Source: an uncultured Myxococcales bacterium | Lineage (GTDB): Bacteria; Myxococcota; Myxococcia; Myxococcales; Myxococcaceae | Reading direction: 5' to 3' | Assembly: GCA_937980205.1 (NCBI GenBank) | Contig: CALJKW010000002.1 | Location: 1 to 64,000, forward strand | DNA: 64,000 nucleotides | Part shown: in pieces, positions 1-8,517 of the stretch | How the letters are laid out: every line of letters starts with the position of its first letter | How positions within the stretch are numbered: the stretch's first letter is position 1 | Made by a program: the position numbers and the translations under genes | Notes under the pieces: generated by a model | Seen by the model: the letters and a program-made list of their open reading frames with translations, nothing else | What the model was told of the DNA's origin: nothing | Databases searched by the model: none

Positions 1-123
1 CGTCAGATGTCCCAATTCGTGAGCGGCTCCCCGCCCCGCGCCTGCTTCAGCCGCAGCCGCCGGCGACCGGGACCGGCTCCACTTGGAAGACATCCGACGT
101 CAGATGTCCCAATTCGTGAGCGG
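1..123. repeat. 26-bp direct repeat pair at the left edge
   Basis: The same 26 bases occupy 1-26 and 98-123. On the minus strand both copies read as the peptide LTNWDI followed by a stop codon, preceded by proline in both. A near-palindrome (ACATC-N-GACGTC-N-GATGT) covers 90-107 at the edge of the second copy. The first copy begins at base 1, so the repeat may extend outside the window. This could be the end of a degraded mobile element or a duplicated C-terminal coding end. No transposase is visible and I do not recognise the sequence. Confidence 0.6.
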
Positions 124-304
124 AGAAGACGACCACCGCACTCCGGTCCGCGATCCGCCAGCGACCGCGGAGCGTGCTGCGCAGCTCGGAAGAGACCTCC
201 GTCCCCTCGCAGCCGCACTCAGCGCGCCGATCCGAGGCGACGACGCAGGCCCAGGAGCTGCCCCACTTCGCCTCCCTCGTGGCAGCGACCCCAGGCGGGG
301 CCGC
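124..304. other. No gene seen
   Basis: Between the direct repeat and the stop codon of rnr I see no reading frame that resembles a real protein. The open frames here are Arg/Ala/Pro-rich, as expected from GC-rich shadow translation. Confidence 0.5.
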
Positions 305-2989
305 TCAGCGCCGCCGGCCCTTCGGCCCGCCGCCGCGCTTCCCACCACCGCCACCGCTCTTCCCGCCACCGCCCTTGCGGCCGCCGCTGCGATCATCACC
401 GCGCCCAGCTGCTCGCCGCGCAGTGCCGGCGAGGATCTCCGCGCGGGTCGGGTGCCGCCGCACCGGCTGCTGCGCCTCGGACCGCTCGGGCTGCTCGGAG
501 CGCTCCTCGCGCTCCTCCCACGGCTTCCGGTGCTCGCGCGTGTCCTGATGCTGCGGCGGGGGATGGCGCTCGTGCGGCGTCGCCTTGTGCTCCCGCGGCG
601 GCTTGCGCTCCTGCTGCTGCGGTTCGTGGCGCGTCGCCTTGTACTCGCGCGCCTCTTTCCGCTCGCGCCGCTTCTTCCCGTCCTCGTGCCGGGGGCGCTC
701 GCCGTGATCCCTCCGCGGCCCCTGGTCGCGCCCGCCGTGCCGCCGCGGGCCCTTCTGCTCGCGGCCGGGCTGCCACCGCGCGTGCTTCCCTTCCGACAGC
801 GGCACCTGCCGCTTCGGAGGTGCCGAGCGTGCCCGCTCCTCTTCGCCCTCCAGCTCGAGCAGATCGAAGTCGATCTTCCGCGCCTGCAGGTTCACCGAGG
901 CGATGCGCACGCGGGCCGGCATGCCGACCTTCACGACGCGCCCGCCGCCGAGAATGCCCCGGTACAGCCGCTGATCGAACTTCCACCCGTGCGGCCGCAC
1001 CATGCCCTCGATGAAGAGCCCCTCGAGCTCGGCGAAGAACCCGTGCTCCGACAGGCCGGAGACGGTCGCCGGCAGCTCCTCGCCGACGCGATCCTTCACC
1101 ATCAGGCACGAGTAGAACGCGACGACCTCGCGCTCGACCTTCATCGCGGCGCGCTCGCGCTCGCTCGACTGCACCGCCTGGCGCTCGAGGTGCTCGGCGT
1201 CGATCTCCTCGCCCGCCCAGACCTGCCGCAGCAGCCGGTGAACGATGAGATCCGGGTACCGCCGAATCGGAGACGTGAAGTGGAGATAGTCCTCCGCCCC
1301 CAGGCCGTAGTGCCCCTCGTGCTGCGACGAGTACACGGCCTGCATCATCGACCTCAGCAACAGTTGATTCAGCGCGCGCTGCTCGGGGTGCCCTTCGAGC
1401 TGGCGCAACAGCTCGTTGAGCTCCTTCGACGACAGCCCGCCGTCGCGGACGTGCAGCCCGTGGGCTCCGGCCAGCGCGGCGAACGCGGCCAGCTTCTCCT
1501 CGTCGGGAGGCGCGTGGTACCGGTTTACCGTCGGAACGCCGCGCTCGCGGAAGAACCGCGCCACGGTCTCGTTCGCCGCCAGCATGCACTCTTCGACGAT
1601 GCGGTGGCTCTCGAGCCGCTCGCGCCGCACCATCTGCGCCGGATTCCCCTCGTCATCCAGCTCGACCCTCGTCTCGAGGATGTCGAAGTCGATGGCCCCG
1701 CGCTCGAGGCGCATCTTCGTGAGCAGCCGCGACAGCTCGAGCAGCTTCTCGAACATCGGCTTGAACTTGTTCCGATGCGGAACGTCCTCGCCGCTGAGCA
1801 CCGCGTGCACCTCGTTGTAGGTGCAGCGCGCCGCGCTCTTCATCACCGCCGGGTACAGCTCCGACGAGATGGGCTGGCCACGGCGATCGATCACCATGTC
1901 GGCGACCATGCACAGCCGGTCGACGTCGGGCTTGAGCGAGCAGATGCCGTTCGACAACCGCTCGGGCAACATCGGCAGCACGCGCCCGGGCAGGTACACG
2001 CTGGTCGCGCGCCGCAGCGCCTCGGCGTCGAGCGCCGAGCCCTCGGTCACGTAGTGCGACACGTCCGCGATCGCGACGACGAGCCGGTAGCCCTGCACAT
2101 GATCGTCCACCCAGATGGCGTCGTCGAAGTCGCGCGCGTCTTCTCCGTCGATGGTGACGAGCGGAATCGAGCGGACGTCGCGGCGGCCCTTCTCGCGCGC
2201 TTCGCCCTCCGACACGTTCGTGTCGATCGCGTCGGCCTCGTCCATCACCTCGGCGGGGAACTCCTCGTTGAAGCCCTGGGCGTACGCGATGCCGAGGACC
2301 TCGACGGAGAGATCTCCCATCTTGCCGAGCGAGCCGGCGACCTCGCCGGTGAGCCGGTCCTGCACGCTCAAGACCTTGCGACCGACGCCGAGCCGCACCT
2401 TCACCGCATCGCCGGGCCGCGCCAGCTGCGTCGGAGGGACCTCGATGGGCCCGATGTCGCTCTCCACCCACGCCCGGTCGCGCGACTGCTTGTACTCGCC
2501 GACGACCATCTGCCGCGTGCGGCTCGTCACGTCGACGATGCGGCCGCTCGGCCGCTCGACATCGTCGCCGATGAGCTCGACGACGACGCGATCGTTGTCC
2601 AGCGCGCGCGCCGCATCGGCGGGCTTCACGAAGATGTTCTCACCCTCGCCCGAGATGGGGTGCACGAAGCCGAACCCGTTCGGGTGGATCTTCAGCGTGC
2701 CTTCGACCGTCTGCCGCTTCTTCTCGGGGAACCGCTCGCGGTGCATCCTGCGTGGCGCGTTCCCGTCTTCCTTCACCTCGACTGCTTCGGACTGCTTCGA
2801 CTTCGACAACTTGAACCGTTTTCCTTCCTTCACCAATTGACCATCACGCACCAACTCCCGCAGGACGCGCTTGAGCGCCGTCTGCTGACCGGGGTGCACG
2901 CCACTGAGCTTCAAGAGCTCTTTGACGCCGAGCGGGTGATCCGCGCTCGACACGAGCTCGACCAGCGACGACGGACTGAACTTTGGCAC
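305..2989 (-). CDS. rnr: Ribonuclease R (RNB-family 3'-5' exoribonuclease)
   Basis: Degrades structured RNA processively from the 3' end in the cytoplasm. The 894-residue product has an N-terminal winged-helix-like region (residues 5-60), a cold-shock domain around 93-125 (GTLKIHPNGFGFVHP), the RNB catalytic domain with the metal-binding Asp cluster DGEDARDFDDA (D281, D287, D289, D290), and a C-terminal S1 domain (ATVSGLSEHGFFAELEGLF). A long Arg/Lys/Gly/His-rich tail follows S1; such basic tails in RNase R help bind RNA. I chose the GTG at 2989, 8 bases after the stop of the upstream gene, because the frame further upstream is a shadow of that gene. The two genes probably form one transcript. 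Confidence 0.93.
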   Translation of the reverse strand: MPKFSPSSLVELVSSADHPLGVKELLKLSGVHPGQQTALKRVLRELVRDGQLVKEGKRFKLSKSKQSEAVEVKEDGNAPRRMHRERFPEKKRQTVEGTLKIHPNGFGFVHPISGEGENIFVKPADAARALDNDRVVVELIGDDVERPSGRIVDVTSRTRQMVVGEYKQSRDRAWVESDIGPIEVPPTQLARPGDAVKVRLGVGRKVLSVQDRLTGEVAGSLGKMGDLSVEVLGIAYAQGFNEEFPAEVMDEADAIDTNVSEGEAREKGRRDVRSIPLVTIDGEDARDFDDAIWVDDHVQGYRLVVAIADVSHYVTEGSALDAEALRRATSVYLPGRVLPMLPERLSNGICSLKPDVDRLCMVADMVIDRRGQPISSELYPAVMKSAARCTYNEVHAVLSGEDVPHRNKFKPMFEKLLELSRLLTKMRLERGAIDFDILETRVELDDEGNPAQMVRRERLESHRIVEECMLAANETVARFFRERGVPTVNRYHAPPDEEKLAAFAALAGAHGLHVRDGGLSSKELNELLRQLEGHPEQRALNQLLLRSMMQAVYSSQHEGHYGLGAEDYLHFTSPIRRYPDLIVHRLLRQVWAGEEIDAEHLERQAVQSSERERAAMKVEREVVAFYSCLMVKDRVGEELPATVSGLSEHGFFAELEGLFIEGMVRPHGWKFDQRLYRGILGGGRVVKVGMPARVRIASVNLQARKIDFDLLELEGEEERARSAPPKRQVPLSEGKHARWQPGREQKGPRRHGGRDQGPRRDHGERPRHEDGKKRRERKEAREYKATRHEPQQQERKPPREHKATPHERHPPPQHQDTREHRKPWEEREERSEQPERSEAQQPVRRHPTRAEILAGTARRAAGRGDDRSGGRKGGGGKSGGGGGKRGGGPKGRRR

Positions 2990-2997
2990 GGGGTGGA

Positions 2998-4404
2998 TTA
3001 ACCCGGGAACGCGCCCGGCGCCGGAACCAGGTCCAGCCCCTTCACGTGCAGCTCGAGCTTGTACGTCTTCGAGACCTGCGCCGGGTTGAACGCCTTCGCG
3101 AGGAAGAACTCGACCTCGTGATCGCCCGGGTTGCGCGGCGTGAAGAAGAACTCGCGCGTCGCCGCGCCGCCCTTCAGCTCGAAGTTCGCCTCGCGCAGAC
3201 CGACGCGCTTCGCCGTCGTGGGCTCGACCGCCCACGTGTACCCGGCCCGCTCGGGCAGCCGCACCGACAGGCCGCTGTTCAGCTTCACCTCGGCCTTGCC
3301 GGAGCTGCCAGAGCCCTCGACCTCGAGCACGTCCATGTTGTCGCGCGACACCGCGCGGAACTCGTTCGGCCGCGGGTCGCAGCTCTCGCAGGCGATGCGC
3401 CCACCCCAGCCGGACGACTTCTCGACCACGCCGGTCACGTGCAGCAGCTGCCCGACGTACTTGCGCAGGCCCTTCGCTCCCTTGCCTTCGAGCGTGAAGC
3501 TCACCTGCTGGCGCGTGCCCGCGTTCGAGACGACGAGGAAGAAGTCTTCGCCCGTCATCTCGAGCGTGCCGCGCAGCGACGCGTAGCCCTTCATGCCCGC
3601 GCCCATGCCGGCGCTCGACACCTGCTCGACCTCGCCCGGAGACAGGAAGCGCAGCTTGTCGACCTCGGGCGCCGCAGGCGCCTCGACCTCGGCGTCCGGC
3701 TTCTTCGCCGAGTACTTCCGCACGTCGACGATGCCGCCGTAGTTGTTCGTGCGGCGGATGTACCCGCTCACGCTGACCTTGTGGTCGACGTACGCAGGCA
3801 GCACTTCCTGATCGGGCCCCTGCAGGAGGAAATACAGCTCGCGCTTGTCGCGGCCGATCACCTCGAGGTACGGGAAGTTCGCGTGGACGATGAGGCGGCC
3901 CTTGAGCGAGCCCTCGCCCATCACTCCGCGGCCGAGGCCGACGGTGAGCAGCTGCTCCATCTCGCGCTTGGTCAGCGCCTCGGCGAGCGACGGCAGCTTC
4001 GACGCCCGCGGCAGCTGCTTGTCGGGCATCGGCCCCAGGAAGCCGCCCTCTTTGCGCGGTGCAGAGAACATCGGCGCGGGGATCGCGTCCTTCGCGCCCT
4101 TCTTGCCCTTCTCCTTCACGTCGGCCTTGCCGGCAGGCTTGACCGCCTCTGCGGCCTTCGCGGTCTTCACCGAAGCCGGAGCGCCCTTCGCGGGCGCCGC
4201 CTTCGCGGCCTTCGAAGCTGCTTTGGGCGACCCTGCTTTGGACGATGCGGCTTTTGACGACGCTGCTTTGGAAGGCGCAGCCTTAGCGCTCTTCGCAGAA
4301 GACTTCTTCGCAGCGGGCTTTTTCTTTGCGGCGGCCTTCTTCTTCTTGGCCAATTGGGGAGCCTCCTCAACGGGGAGCTTCGACAGGTGCGCGTACGCCG
4401 ACAT
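2998..4404 (-). CDS. Lys/Ala-rich tail protein with OB-like domains and a chagasin-like C-terminus
   Basis: A protein of unknown function. After a short N-terminus there is a roughly 90-residue Lys/Ala/Ser low-complexity segment resembling histone H1 tails (repeated AAKKK and SKAAS units). Two similar beta-rich modules follow (starting GRLIVHANFPYLEVIG and ASLRGTLEMTGEDFFLVV) that look like OB folds. The last 90 residues (GYTWAVEP ... EFFFTPRNPGDHEVEFF) resemble the inhibitor I42/chagasin fold; this is a weak call. Two starts are possible: ATG at 4404, used here, and ATG at 4434, which would leave only 30 bases to the divergent moeA. It ends just before rnr and is likely co-transcribed with it. 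Confidence 0.6.
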   Translation of the reverse strand: MSAYAHLSKLPVEEAPQLAKKKKAAAKKKPAAKKSSAKSAKAAPSKAASSKAASSKAGSPKAASKAAKAAPAKGAPASVKTAKAAEAVKPAGKADVKEKGKKGAKDAIPAPMFSAPRKEGGFLGPMPDKQLPRASKLPSLAEALTKREMEQLLTVGLGRGVMGEGSLKGRLIVHANFPYLEVIGRDKRELYFLLQGPDQEVLPAYVDHKVSVSGYIRRTNNYGGIVDVRKYSAKKPDAEVEAPAAPEVDKLRFLSPGEVEQVSSAGMGAGMKGYASLRGTLEMTGEDFFLVVSNAGTRQQVSFTLEGKGAKGLRKYVGQLLHVTGVVEKSSGWGGRIACESCDPRPNEFRAVSRDNMDVLEVEGSGSSGKAEVKLNSGLSVRLPERAGYTWAVEPTTAKRVGLREANFELKGGAATREFFFTPRNPGDHEVEFFLAKAFNPAQVSKTYKLELHVKGLDLVPAPGAFPG

Positions 4405-4464
4405 TGCCCCATTGTCAATATAAACCTTGGACATTCCTTGAGGTTTTGAGGTTAAGTCTGAGGG

Positions 4465-5685
4465 GTGTCCCTGACTCCCGTCGAGCACGCGCAGAGCCAG
4501 ATCCTTCAACGGATCTCGCCACTTGAAGAGGAAGCCGTCTCCCTGGACGAGGCCCTGGGCAGGGCCACGACCGAGGCCGCGACCGCGCTGCGGACGCTGC
4601 CGGTCGCCGACAACTCGGCGATGGACGGCTACGCCGTTCGGGCCGCCGACGTGGCGGCGCCGCCGGTCAGCCTGAAGATCGTCGAGCGGATCTTCGCCGG
4701 CCAGGCGCCGCGGCGTGAGGTGCAGCCGGGCGAGTGCGCGCGGATCATGACGGGCGCGCAGCTGCCGCGCGGGGCCGACGCCGTCATCATGCAGGAGAAG
4801 ACGCGGGCCGGCGCCGACGAGACCACCGTCGAGATCCTCGAGAGCGTGAAGGCGCAGGCGAACGTGCGCTCGCGCGGAGAAGACTCGGTCGAGGGCGACG
4901 TGCTCATCCCCAAGGGCACCGCGCTCGGCATCGGAGAGCTCGGCCTGCTGTGGGCCCAGGGCCTCTCGACCGTGCGCGTGCACCGCCGTCCGCGGGTGGG
5001 CATCGTCTCGAGCGGCGACGAGCTCGTCGAGATCGGCGCCCCACACGGGGGCCGCATCTACGACACCAACTCGCCCGCGATCGCCGCGATGGTCCGCCGC
5101 GCCGGCGGAGTCCCCCGCAAGCTCGGCATCGCACCCGATCGCCTCGAGGCCGTGCGGCAGAAGATCGAGACGGGCCTGTCACCCGACTTCGACGTCCTCA
5201 TCTGCATCGCGGGCATGTCGGTCGGCGAGAAGGACTACGTGCGCGAGGTGCTCGGCATGCTCGGCGTGCAGATCGACTTCTGGCGCGTCGCGATGCGGCC
5301 GGGCAAGCCGCTCGCGTTCGGCACGCGCGGCAAGACCCTCGTGTTCGGGCTGCCGGGGAACCCGGTCTCGTCGCTCGTCACCTTCGAGCTGTTCGTACGG
5401 CCGGCGCTCAAGAAGCTGCAGGGCCTCGACCCCACCGTTCCGGTCGTGCCGGGCGTGATGGGGGCCGCGCTCAAGAAGCCAGAAGGGCTGCGGCTGTTCG
5501 CGCGCGCGCGGGTCGCGCTGCAGGACGGCGTGCTCGTGGCGACGCCGCTCGGCTCTCAGACTTCGGGCGCGCTGACGTCCGCTGCAGGGGCAACGCACCT
5601 GGTGTCGGTGCCGCCGGAGGTCACCAGCGTGTCTGCGGGCGACAAAGTCGAACTTATTCCGGTGAGTTGGGCGCCCGGCCGATGA
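4465..5685 (+). CDS. moeA: Molybdopterin molybdenumtransferase MoeA
   Basis: Inserts molybdate into adenylylated molybdopterin in the last step of molybdenum cofactor synthesis. The 406-residue length is typical. Family signatures are visible: the N-terminal SLTPVEHAQSQIL helix, LPVADNSAMDGYAVRA, the MTGAQLPRGADAVIMQE block, the MPT-binding SSGDELVE region and PGNPVSSLVTFELFVRP. It starts with GTG at 4465 behind a GAGG sequence. It diverges from the Lys/Ala-rich gene. moaA, another gene of the pathway, lies at 18956-19963, but no moeB, mog or moaC is in this window. Confidence 0.95.
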   Translation: MSLTPVEHAQSQILQRISPLEEEAVSLDEALGRATTEAATALRTLPVADNSAMDGYAVRAADVAAPPVSLKIVERIFAGQAPRREVQPGECARIMTGAQLPRGADAVIMQEKTRAGADETTVEILESVKAQANVRSRGEDSVEGDVLIPKGTALGIGELGLLWAQGLSTVRVHRRPRVGIVSSGDELVEIGAPHGGRIYDTNSPAIAAMVRRAGGVPRKLGIAPDRLEAVRQKIETGLSPDFDVLICIAGMSVGEKDYVREVLGMLGVQIDFWRVAMRPGKPLAFGTRGKTLVFGLPGNPVSSLVTFELFVRPALKKLQGLDPTVPVVPGVMGAALKKPEGLRLFARARVALQDGVLVATPLGSQTSGALTSAAGATHLVSVPPEVTSVSAGDKVELIPVSWAPGR

Positions 5686-5736
5686 CCCCGTCTTGACTCC
5701 AGAAACCAAAGCCGTAATTGAGCGTCTAGGAAGCAC

Positions 5737-6399
5737 ATGAATCCCAAGGTCCTGCCTTCACGGAAGCCCACTCACCACCTCGAGCGCTTCAGCGAAGCCA
5801 CCCTGCCCACCGAGAGGGGCGAGTTCAAGGTCGTCGTCTTCCGCGACAAGCGCAACGGCGCCGAGCACCTGGCGATGGTGCGCGGCGACGTGCAGGGCCA
5901 CGAAGGCGTCCCGGTCCGCATCCACAGCGAGTGCCTCACCAGCGAGGTGTTCGGCAGCCTGCGCTGCGACTGCCGTGCCCAGCTCGACCGCGCGCTCGAC
6001 TTCATCGCGCAGAGCTCGCGCGGCGTGCTCGTCTACCTGCGCCAGGAGGGCCGCGGCATCGGCCTCGGCAACAAGATCCGCGCCTACCAGCTGCAGCAGG
6101 AGCACGGGCTCGACACGGTCGAGGCGAACCTGAAGCTGGGCTTCCCCGATGACGCGCGCCGCTACGACGTCGCCGCCGAGATCCTGCGCTCGCTGGACGT
6201 GCGCAGCGTCGACCTCATCACCAACAACCCGCTCAAGATCGCCGGGCTGGTCGATGAGGGAATTCCGGTCAGGCGTCGAATTCCTTCGCGAACCGCGCAC
6301 AATCCGCTTAACGTGGGCTACCTCAAGACGAAGCGCGATCGCTCTGGACACCTGATTGAGCTCCTCGCCGAGGAAAACCCGGAAGCCGAAGTCGGTTGA
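5737..6399 (+). CDS. ribA: GTP cyclohydrolase II
   Basis: Opens GTP to 2,5-diamino-6-ribosylamino-pyrimidinone 5'-phosphate, the first step of riboflavin synthesis. The zinc site Cys66, Cys77, Cys79 (HSECLTSE ... LRCDCRAQ) is intact, as is the GTP-binding RQEGRGIGL block and the C-terminal ITNNPLKI and RTAHNPLNVGYL motifs. It is a stand-alone RibA (220 residues) rather than a RibBA fusion. No other rib gene is nearby. The 3' end overlaps the next gene by 44 bases. Confidence 0.94.
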   Translation: MNPKVLPSRKPTHHLERFSEATLPTERGEFKVVVFRDKRNGAEHLAMVRGDVQGHEGVPVRIHSECLTSEVFGSLRCDCRAQLDRALDFIAQSSRGVLVYLRQEGRGIGLGNKIRAYQLQQEHGLDTVEANLKLGFPDDARRYDVAAEILRSLDVRSVDLITNNPLKIAGLVDEGIPVRRRIPSRTAHNPLNVGYLKTKRDRSGHLIELLAEENPEAEVG

Positions 6400-7285
6400 G
6401 TCGAAGCGTCCGGCGGGGCCCAAGAACCCTGTTTCAAAGAGCGTTGGTTCCAAGAACAGCGCCGGCCCGACCGTCCGCTTCTGGGGCGTGAGAGGCTCGA
6501 TCCCCTCGCCCGGCCCGGCGACCGCGAAGTACGGCGGCAACACCCCGTGCGTCGAGGTCCGCTGCGGAGACGAGCTGCTGGTCTTCGATCTCGGCACCGG
6601 CGTCCGCGCGCTCGGCGAGAAGTACGGCCCCGCCGTCACCGCGTCGATCTTCGTCTCGCACTACCACTACGACCACCTGCAGGGGCTGCCGTTCTTCACC
6701 CCGATGTTCAACCCGAAGTCGAAGGTCGTCTTCTACGGCCCCTCGCGCGGGGGCCGCACGGTGAAGGACGTCATCGTCGCGCAGATGCAGCAGCCGTTCT
6801 TCCCGGTCACCGCCGAGATGGTGTTCCGGGCCGACGTCGACTACCGGGCCGTCGCCGAGGGCGACCGCATCCTGCTCGGAGACGCCGTCGTCACCGCGCT
6901 CGAGGTGAAGCACCCCGGCGGGAACCTGGCCTACCGCGTCCACTACCGCGGCCGCTCGGTCGTGTACTGCACCGACGCCGAGCACGGCTCGGAGCGCGAC
7001 GCGAAGCTCATCGACTTCGCGCGCGGCGCCGACCTGCTCATCTTCGACGCGATGTACTCCGAGGACGAGTACAAGGGCGTGTTCGGCCCGCCGAAGATCG
7101 GCTGGGGCCACTCGACCTGGGAGCAGGCCATCGCCACCGCCGAGGGCGCCGGAGTCGGCCAGCTCTGCCTCTTCCACCACGACCCCACGCGCAACGACGA
7201 CGCGCTCGACAAGCTGCTCGCGAAGGTCCGCAAGCACCGCAAAGAGGCCGTCGCCGCCGCCGAGGGCCAGGTCATTCAGCTCTGA
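6356..7285 (+). CDS. MBL-fold metallohydrolase
   Basis: A metallo-beta-lactamase-fold hydrolase of about 309 residues. The conserved entry motif VRFWGVRGSIPSPGPAT and YGGNTPCVEV is followed by the metal ligand motif HYHYDH and later CTDAEH and HxP-type residues. Members of this branch are phosphodiesterase-like; the substrate cannot be read from the sequence. The only upstream start in frame is TTG at 6356, inside ribA, so the first 35 or so Lys/Ser-rich residues are coded by DNA shared with ribA in another frame. Its 3' end overlaps the convergent lipB-Nudix gene by 14 bases. Confidence 0.8.
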   Translation: MSSSPRKTRKPKSVESKRPAGPKNPVSKSVGSKNSAGPTVRFWGVRGSIPSPGPATAKYGGNTPCVEVRCGDELLVFDLGTGVRALGEKYGPAVTASIFVSHYHYDHLQGLPFFTPMFNPKSKVVFYGPSRGGRTVKDVIVAQMQQPFFPVTAEMVFRADVDYRAVAEGDRILLGDAVVTALEVKHPGGNLAYRVHYRGRSVVYCTDAEHGSERDAKLIDFARGADLLIFDAMYSEDEYKGVFGPPKIGWGHSTWEQAIATAEGAGVGQLCLFHHDPTRNDDALDKLLAKVRKHRKEAVAAAEGQVIQL

Positions 7286-8294
7286 GAATGGCCTTCTTCA
7301 GGCCCGCGAACGGCATGCGCTCGATCGCGGCGGCGGGCTCCAACCACTCGTAGGCGTCGTGCTCGGTGAGCTTCGGCTCTCCGGCGGCCTCGGCCGAAAA
7401 CGCGTGCTCGCGGACGACGACCGGCCCGTCCAATGTGAATGCGTGTTCATATTCGAGCGGGACGACGCGCTCGATGGCCATGCCCGTCTCTTCGCGGGCC
7501 TCGCGGAGCGCCGCCTGCGCGGGGGTCTCTCCGGGCTCGATGCGACCGGTGACGATCTGCCAGAAGCCGCCCTTCGCCTCGGGGCGCTTCAGCGCGAGCA
7601 CCCTGCCCTGCCGGCGGACGACGACGCTCACCGTGCGCAGCGGCTCGGGCGCGACGGCGATCGGCTGCTCGAAGACCTCGGCGAACTTCCGGGCGACGAG
7701 CGGCTCGACCTCTTCCGCCGAGATGGCCCGGCCGAGCTCCTGCGCCATGCTGGTCACGCCCGCCTCGCGGATGCCGCACGGCACGATGAGCTCGAAGTGC
7801 GTGAGGTTCGGCTGCACGTTGAGCGCGAAGCCGTGGCGGGTGTACCAGCGCGAGAGGTGGACGCCGAGCGCGGCGATCTTGCGGCCCTTCGTCCAGACGC
7901 CGGGCCACTTCTCTTCTCGGTGCGCCTCGATGCCGAAGTGGGCGCAGACGCGGATCATGACCTCTTCGATGCGGCGCACGTAGCGGCGGACGTCCTGCTG
8001 GCCCGGCGGCAGGTACAAGAGCGGGTAGCCGACGAGCTGGCCGGGGCCGTGGTACGTGACGTCGCCGCCGCGGTCGGTCTCGTGCAGCTCGACGCCGAGC
8101 GAGCGCAGCTTCTCGGGGCTCGCCAGCACGTTGTACTGCTTGGCGCCGCGCCCCAGCGTGAGCACGGGCGGGTGCTGCAGCAGCATCAGGCTGTCGCCGA
8201 CGGTGCCGGCCCGGCGCGCTTCCTGGAAGCGGCGCTGCAGCTCGAGGCCGTCGGCGTATTCGACGAGGCCGAGGTGGTGGACGGTGATGCTCAC
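7272..8294 (-). CDS. lipB: Octanoyltransferase LipB fused to a Nudix hydrolase
   Basis: Residues 1 to about 210 are LipB, which moves octanoyl from acyl carrier protein to lipoyl domains. Visible signatures are LMLLQHPPVLTLGRG, RGGDVTYHGPGQLVGYPL, the catalytic Lys in GRKIAALGVHLSRW and the catalytic Cys in IVPCGIREAGVTSM. Residues 225-340 are a Nudix domain with a perfect Nudix box (GRIEPGETPAQAALREAREETG), as in enzymes that cleave nucleoside diphosphates linked to another group. The join is in one continuous frame. GTG at 8294 gives the usual LipB N-terminus (SITVHHLGLVEYADGLELQ). lipA and lipoyl-bearing E2 lie nearby at 10.8-14 kb. Confidence 0.9.
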   Translation of the reverse strand: MSITVHHLGLVEYADGLELQRRFQEARRAGTVGDSLMLLQHPPVLTLGRGAKQYNVLASPEKLRSLGVELHETDRGGDVTYHGPGQLVGYPLLYLPPGQQDVRRYVRRIEEVMIRVCAHFGIEAHREEKWPGVWTKGRKIAALGVHLSRWYTRHGFALNVQPNLTHFELIVPCGIREAGVTSMAQELGRAISAEEVEPLVARKFAEVFEQPIAVAPEPLRTVSVVVRRQGRVLALKRPEAKGGFWQIVTGRIEPGETPAQAALREAREETGMAIERVVPLEYEHAFTLDGPVVVREHAFSAEAAGEPKLTEHDAYEWLEPAAAIERMPFAGLKKAILRAE

Positions 8295-8320
8295 GGTCGA
8301 GTCCCCCACCGTTCCCCCTG

Positions 8321-8513
8321 AGAGGGTCGAGCAGAATACGCGGCCTCTTCGTGACTCCGTTCGCCCTGAGCGCAGCAGCCCGAAGGGCTGCGGAGTCGAA
8401 GGGGGCGCGAAGCCGATGCGTGGCCCGCTTCGACTGCGGCGCCCGCGGCGCCTCCGCTCAGCGTGAACGGCGGTCGGCCATGCGCGGCACTCTCGTCGAC
8501 CCTCTGAACGGAG
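8321..8513. repeat. Bipartite palindromic intergenic element, copy 1
   Basis: Core 8360-8470 begins GTTCGCCCTGAGCG and ends CGCTCAGCGTGAACGG, so the outer ends are inverted repeats, with an inner GCAGCCCGAAGGGCTGC hairpin. Flanking arms at 8321-8346 (GAGAGGGTCGAGCAGAAT) and 8481-8513 (ending GTCGACCCTCTGAACGG) are imperfect inverted copies of each other, like terminal inverted repeats. Related copies occur near 15147, 29926 (inverted) and 36780. It carries no coding frame and lies between the starts/ends of lipB and the zinc-finger gene. Confidence 0.75.
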
Positions 8514-8517
8514 GTCG

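Noticed and set aside
1..123. A CRISPR repeat pair
   Set aside because: Only two copies with 71 bases between, and each ends in the same coding stop; no cas gene is nearby.
83..3001. A 972-residue plus-strand protein across the rnr locus
   Set aside because: Antisense shadow rich in Arg/Leu/Val/His; the minus strand carries complete RNase R.
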